This document shows, one piece after another, positions 61,936 to 64,000 of a stretch of 64,000 nucleotides of DNA; positions within the stretch are counted from its first letter, which is position 1, and the number at the start of each line of letters is the position of its first letter. The stretch covers positions 62,001-126,000 of the forward strand of contig SOER01000002.1 of the NCBI GenBank assembly GCA_021646405.1, in the 5' to 3' direction. The notes under the pieces were generated by a model that ran no database searches, had not been told where the DNA came from, and saw only the letters and a list, made by a program, of their open reading frames with translations. The position numbers and the translations under genes were made by a program. This DNA is from Candidatus Loosdrechtia aerotolerans. GTDB lineage: Bacteria > Planctomycetota > Brocadiia > Brocadiales > Brocadiaceae.

Positions 61936-62907
61936 ATGCATACGAATACAAAAAAATACCGTATTTTTACCTGGCATGTACACGGGAGTTATCTCCTTTA
62001 CTTAACACAGGCTGATTGTGATTTTTATTTACCGTATCTTCCAGGGGTACCGGGATACGGTGGAAAGACAAAAGGGTTTCCTTTTGGGGATAACGTATAT
62101 CAGATCCCTGCCGAGGAGGTAAAAAATCATGACTTCGATTGTATTGTATTTCAATCGAAAAAAAATTATCAGGAAGACCAGTATCACATTTTATCAGAAA
62201 AGCAGAGAAGCCTTCCCCGCATTTATCTCGAACATGACCCACCCCGGGAACATCCAACAGAAACAAAACATATCGTTGACGACCCTGAAATACTATTGAT
62301 ACACGTAATCCATTTTAATAATGTAATGTGGGACAACGGGAGAACCCCTACAAAGGTAATTGAACATGGTGTTTATATTCCCTATCCCGGTGCTATGTAT
62401 ACGGGAGAACTTGAAAAAGGTATCGTTGTATTAAACGGGCTGGCAACACGAGGGAGGAGAATGGGTTTTGATATTTTTCAAAACGTTCGTGAAAAGATCC
62501 CCCTGGATCTCATTGGCATGGAGTATGAAAAGGCAGGAGGGGTAGGTGAGGTTCCGTTAACCGAGTTACCTCTGGTGCTACCACGATATCGTTTTTTCTT
62601 TTATCCTGTCCGGTACACGAGTTTTGGACTGGCTGTGTGTGAAGCAATGATGCTGGGATTACCAATTGTTGCACTCGCTACGACAGAGATGGCAACGGTT
62701 ATAAAAAATGGTGAGACGGGTTTCATTGATACCAATATTGATTCCTTGATTGATAAAATGAAGCTCCTGTTGAAAGATAAAGGCCTGGCCCGAACGTTGG
62801 GAGAGAATGCACGGGCGTATGCTGAACAGCGGTTCGGTATCCAACGGTTTGCAAAAGAGTGGGAGGAGACATTTGCATTCATGGCATCGGGGAAAAATAC
62901 GACCTGA
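61936..62907 (+). CDS. Glycosyltransferase, GT4-like
   Basis: 323 residues from ATG 61936 (TTG 61924 is an alternative). The N-terminal Rossmann half begins YRIFTWHVHGSYLLYLTQ, and the C-terminal half has VIEHGVYIPYPG, RRMGFDIFQNV and the family motif of nucleotide-sugar binding YTSFGLAVCEAMMLGLPIVALATTEM near residues 230-255, including the conserved Glu in the 'E(A/G)..G.P' segment. This is a GT-B fold retaining-type glycosyltransferase. The N-terminal half is shorter than in most GT4 enzymes. Neighbouring genes do not show what polysaccharide it builds. Confidence 0.8.
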   Translation: MHTNTKKYRIFTWHVHGSYLLYLTQADCDFYLPYLPGVPGYGGKTKGFPFGDNVYQIPAEEVKNHDFDCIVFQSKKNYQEDQYHILSEKQRSLPRIYLEHDPPREHPTETKHIVDDPEILLIHVIHFNNVMWDNGRTPTKVIEHGVYIPYPGAMYTGELEKGIVVLNGLATRGRRMGFDIFQNVREKIPLDLIGMEYEKAGGVGEVPLTELPLVLPRYRFFFYPVRYTSFGLAVCEAMMLGLPIVALATTEMATVIKNGETGFIDTNIDSLIDKMKLLLKDKGLARTLGENARAYAEQRFGIQRFAKEWEETFAFMASGKNTT

Positions 62908-62956
62908 AGATGTTTGCGGAGAGGAATATGATAAAGACAAAAGTCACACGGAGTTT

Positions 62957-63091
62957 ATGAAAACTGACAGGGATGCATATATCCAGACCATCAGTAAGTT
63001 TAACACGATTACCGCAACAGTAATCGGTGGGATGATTCTGGTTTTACGATACGATTACGGTAATGATAAAGCAATAGCACTCCAGAGGTAA
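62957..63091 (+). CDS. Possible very small membrane protein
   Basis: A 44-residue frame starting at ATG 62957 with CGGAG just upstream; it contains the hydrophobic segment ITATVIGGMILVL and a polar end (NDKAIALQR). It could be a real small protein or a decayed remnant. The product is too short to judge. Confidence 0.3.
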   Translation: MKTDRDAYIQTISKFNTITATVIGGMILVLRYDYGNDKAIALQR

Positions 63092-63908
63092 TTCAGAAGA
63101 TAAGTAGTTTAAGTAAAATATAATGTATATAATTGCATACAGCGGGTATATTTTTGCAACTGGCTGGAATAAGAGCTAACCACTTTTTTCATAAGGGTAT
63201 ATGATTAACTTTTGTTAATAGTGTATGCAGAGAACTACATTATAAAGGCGTGGGGGTTCAGAATGGAGAACCGATACAATGAAGAGCCCTGACCTGTTTT
63301 ATAACATTCATTATTATAATAACTTATAGATTTAGTATATAGTTCTTGTAAATTTCTCTATTATACCACGATGTGGCAAGTATATTGCGTTTAACGGTTA
63401 GGGTATAACGTTCTTTTAATAATTGCTTTCAGAAACTGAATTTTTATTAGATCTGATAGATAATTTACCTGTGTTGATGATGTACCTGTGTGACAGCCTT
63501 AGATTAGTTCCTTAATATAAGATTGAAAAATCTCTAATACACAACTCATAACCACTTCTATCTGGAATATACCGAGGTTGAATTTTGCGTTGAATGCTAC
63601 GCAAAAACTCAAAAAGTATATGAAAGAGGACTATCCCGACACATACAAATTGAATCAAAATCCACCTCATTCTTCCTCTTGATTCAGCATGGGATTATCA
63701 GCAAGTAGCAGAGTGCTGTCCTTGTTAAACATTCAGGGTAAGACATCCAGGCAATCAGAGACCTAAGGTAACTTGCTTAAATCTCTTTAAGAACATTAAT
63801 TCCTGTTAAGAGAAATTAGCAGAAAATGTTCAAATTGTTGATGCTCAAATCTCAAAAGTTAAATTTTGACTATCATTTATAAACAGCATTTTAAATAGGA
63901 ACATAATA
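63092..63908. other. AT-rich intergenic region
   Basis: About 800 bases without a supported gene. Small fragments such as atgctacgcaaaaactcaaaa and a tgaatcaaaa/ttgattca pairing near 63649-63686 suggest decayed DNA, but nothing can be named. AGGA at about 63896-63899 precedes the next start. Confidence 0.35.
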
Positions 63909-64000
63909 ATGAGAATAGAAGAAATTAGAAAATTAGCGAATACCATTGAAGGCTGGTTAACAGATAAAGAAGGCGAATTACTTTTTAACCTTGCCAAAAA
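63909..64000 (+). CDS. Start of a class I SAM-dependent methyltransferase, partial
   Basis: The first 30 residues (MRIEEIRKLANTIEGWLTDK and EGELLFNLAKK) match the N-terminus of the Methyltransf_24/TylF-like family, where 'GWLT..EG.LLY.LA' precedes the SAM-binding 'IVEIGSWKGKST' motif. That motif lies beyond the window end. Weak AGGAAC upstream of ATG 63909. In such families the targets are sugars, macrolides or peptides; nothing here decides this. Confidence 0.6.
   Translation, partial: MRIEEIRKLANTIEGWLTDKEGELLFNLAK

Noticed and set aside
1-64000. A CRISPR array or prophage
   Set aside because: No regularly spaced direct repeats and no structural phage genes were found; the repeats seen are short, dispersed and palindromic.

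Overview
The window looks like the chromosome of an anaerobic or microaerophilic, autotrophy-capable bacterium with moderate to low GC, long AT-rich intergenic gaps and many short palindromic intergenic repeats. A large pyruvate:ferredoxin oxidoreductase, a DabAB-type inorganic-carbon uptake pair, MacAB and MsbA-type exporters, LpoB-type outer-membrane lipoproteins (so Gram-negative) and several cysteine-rich secreted proteins would fit an anammox-type planctomycete (Brocadiales). No diagnostic hydrazine gene is present, so this taxonomic placement is inference only. No rRNA, tRNA or CRISPR array was seen.

Layout. 1-3816: tail of an NtrC-type activator, a small Cys-rich secreted protein, tsaE-thiL (minus strand) and a MetE/UROD-like methyltransferase. 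4056-6344: a Cache-HAMP-PAS-PAS-PAS receptor with no output domain. 6703-10342: a run of very small stress-type genes (holin/YqjE-like, three DUF883 paralogues, DUF1328, CsbD, hemerythrin). 10371-17917: secreted proteins (intradiol-dioxygenase fold, DUF362, a seven-bladed propeller) and an envelope operon (DUF748, AI-2E-type permease, YihY). 18002-23527: ferritin-like protein, endonuclease IV, an ABC exporter, a VOC protein, a MITE and a Cys-rich secreted protein. 23631-28855: a minus-strand MacA-MacB-type export operon plus an MsbA-like exporter. 29421-32052: an LpoB/YcfL/COG3014 lipoprotein cluster. 32890-38774: dabB-dabA. 38839-40961: metallo-hydrolase, small protein, SPL-like radical SAM protein.

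41764-44484 is foreign: a visibly GC-richer restriction-modification pair (XamI/SalI-like) that has the full anatomy of an integron gene cassette, with an attC-like site on each side in the same orientation and a cassette start complementary to the R'' box of its own attC. It abuts a beheaded RAYT transposase. No integrase is in the window.

45029-57260: SUMF1-like, cupin and DUF1232 proteins, a rhodanese-like gene with an in-frame TGA at a probable cysteine position followed by a bacterial-SECIS-like hairpin (candidate selenoprotein), the adjacent pyruvate:ferredoxin oxidoreductase, a half-size TauE/SafE protein, a large DUF748 protein, SixA, a receiver-like protein without the phosphoacceptor Asp, a UPF0173 hydrolase and dodecin. 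57499-64000: a 2-hydroxyacid dehydrogenase, an IS630 remnant whose end matches the MITE near 22.7 kb, a secreted BNR-type protein, repeat-rich DNA, a glycosyltransferase and the start of a methyltransferase.

The two strongest leads are the candidate selenocysteine rhodanese (47129-47455) and the integron-type restriction-modification cassette (41770-44392).
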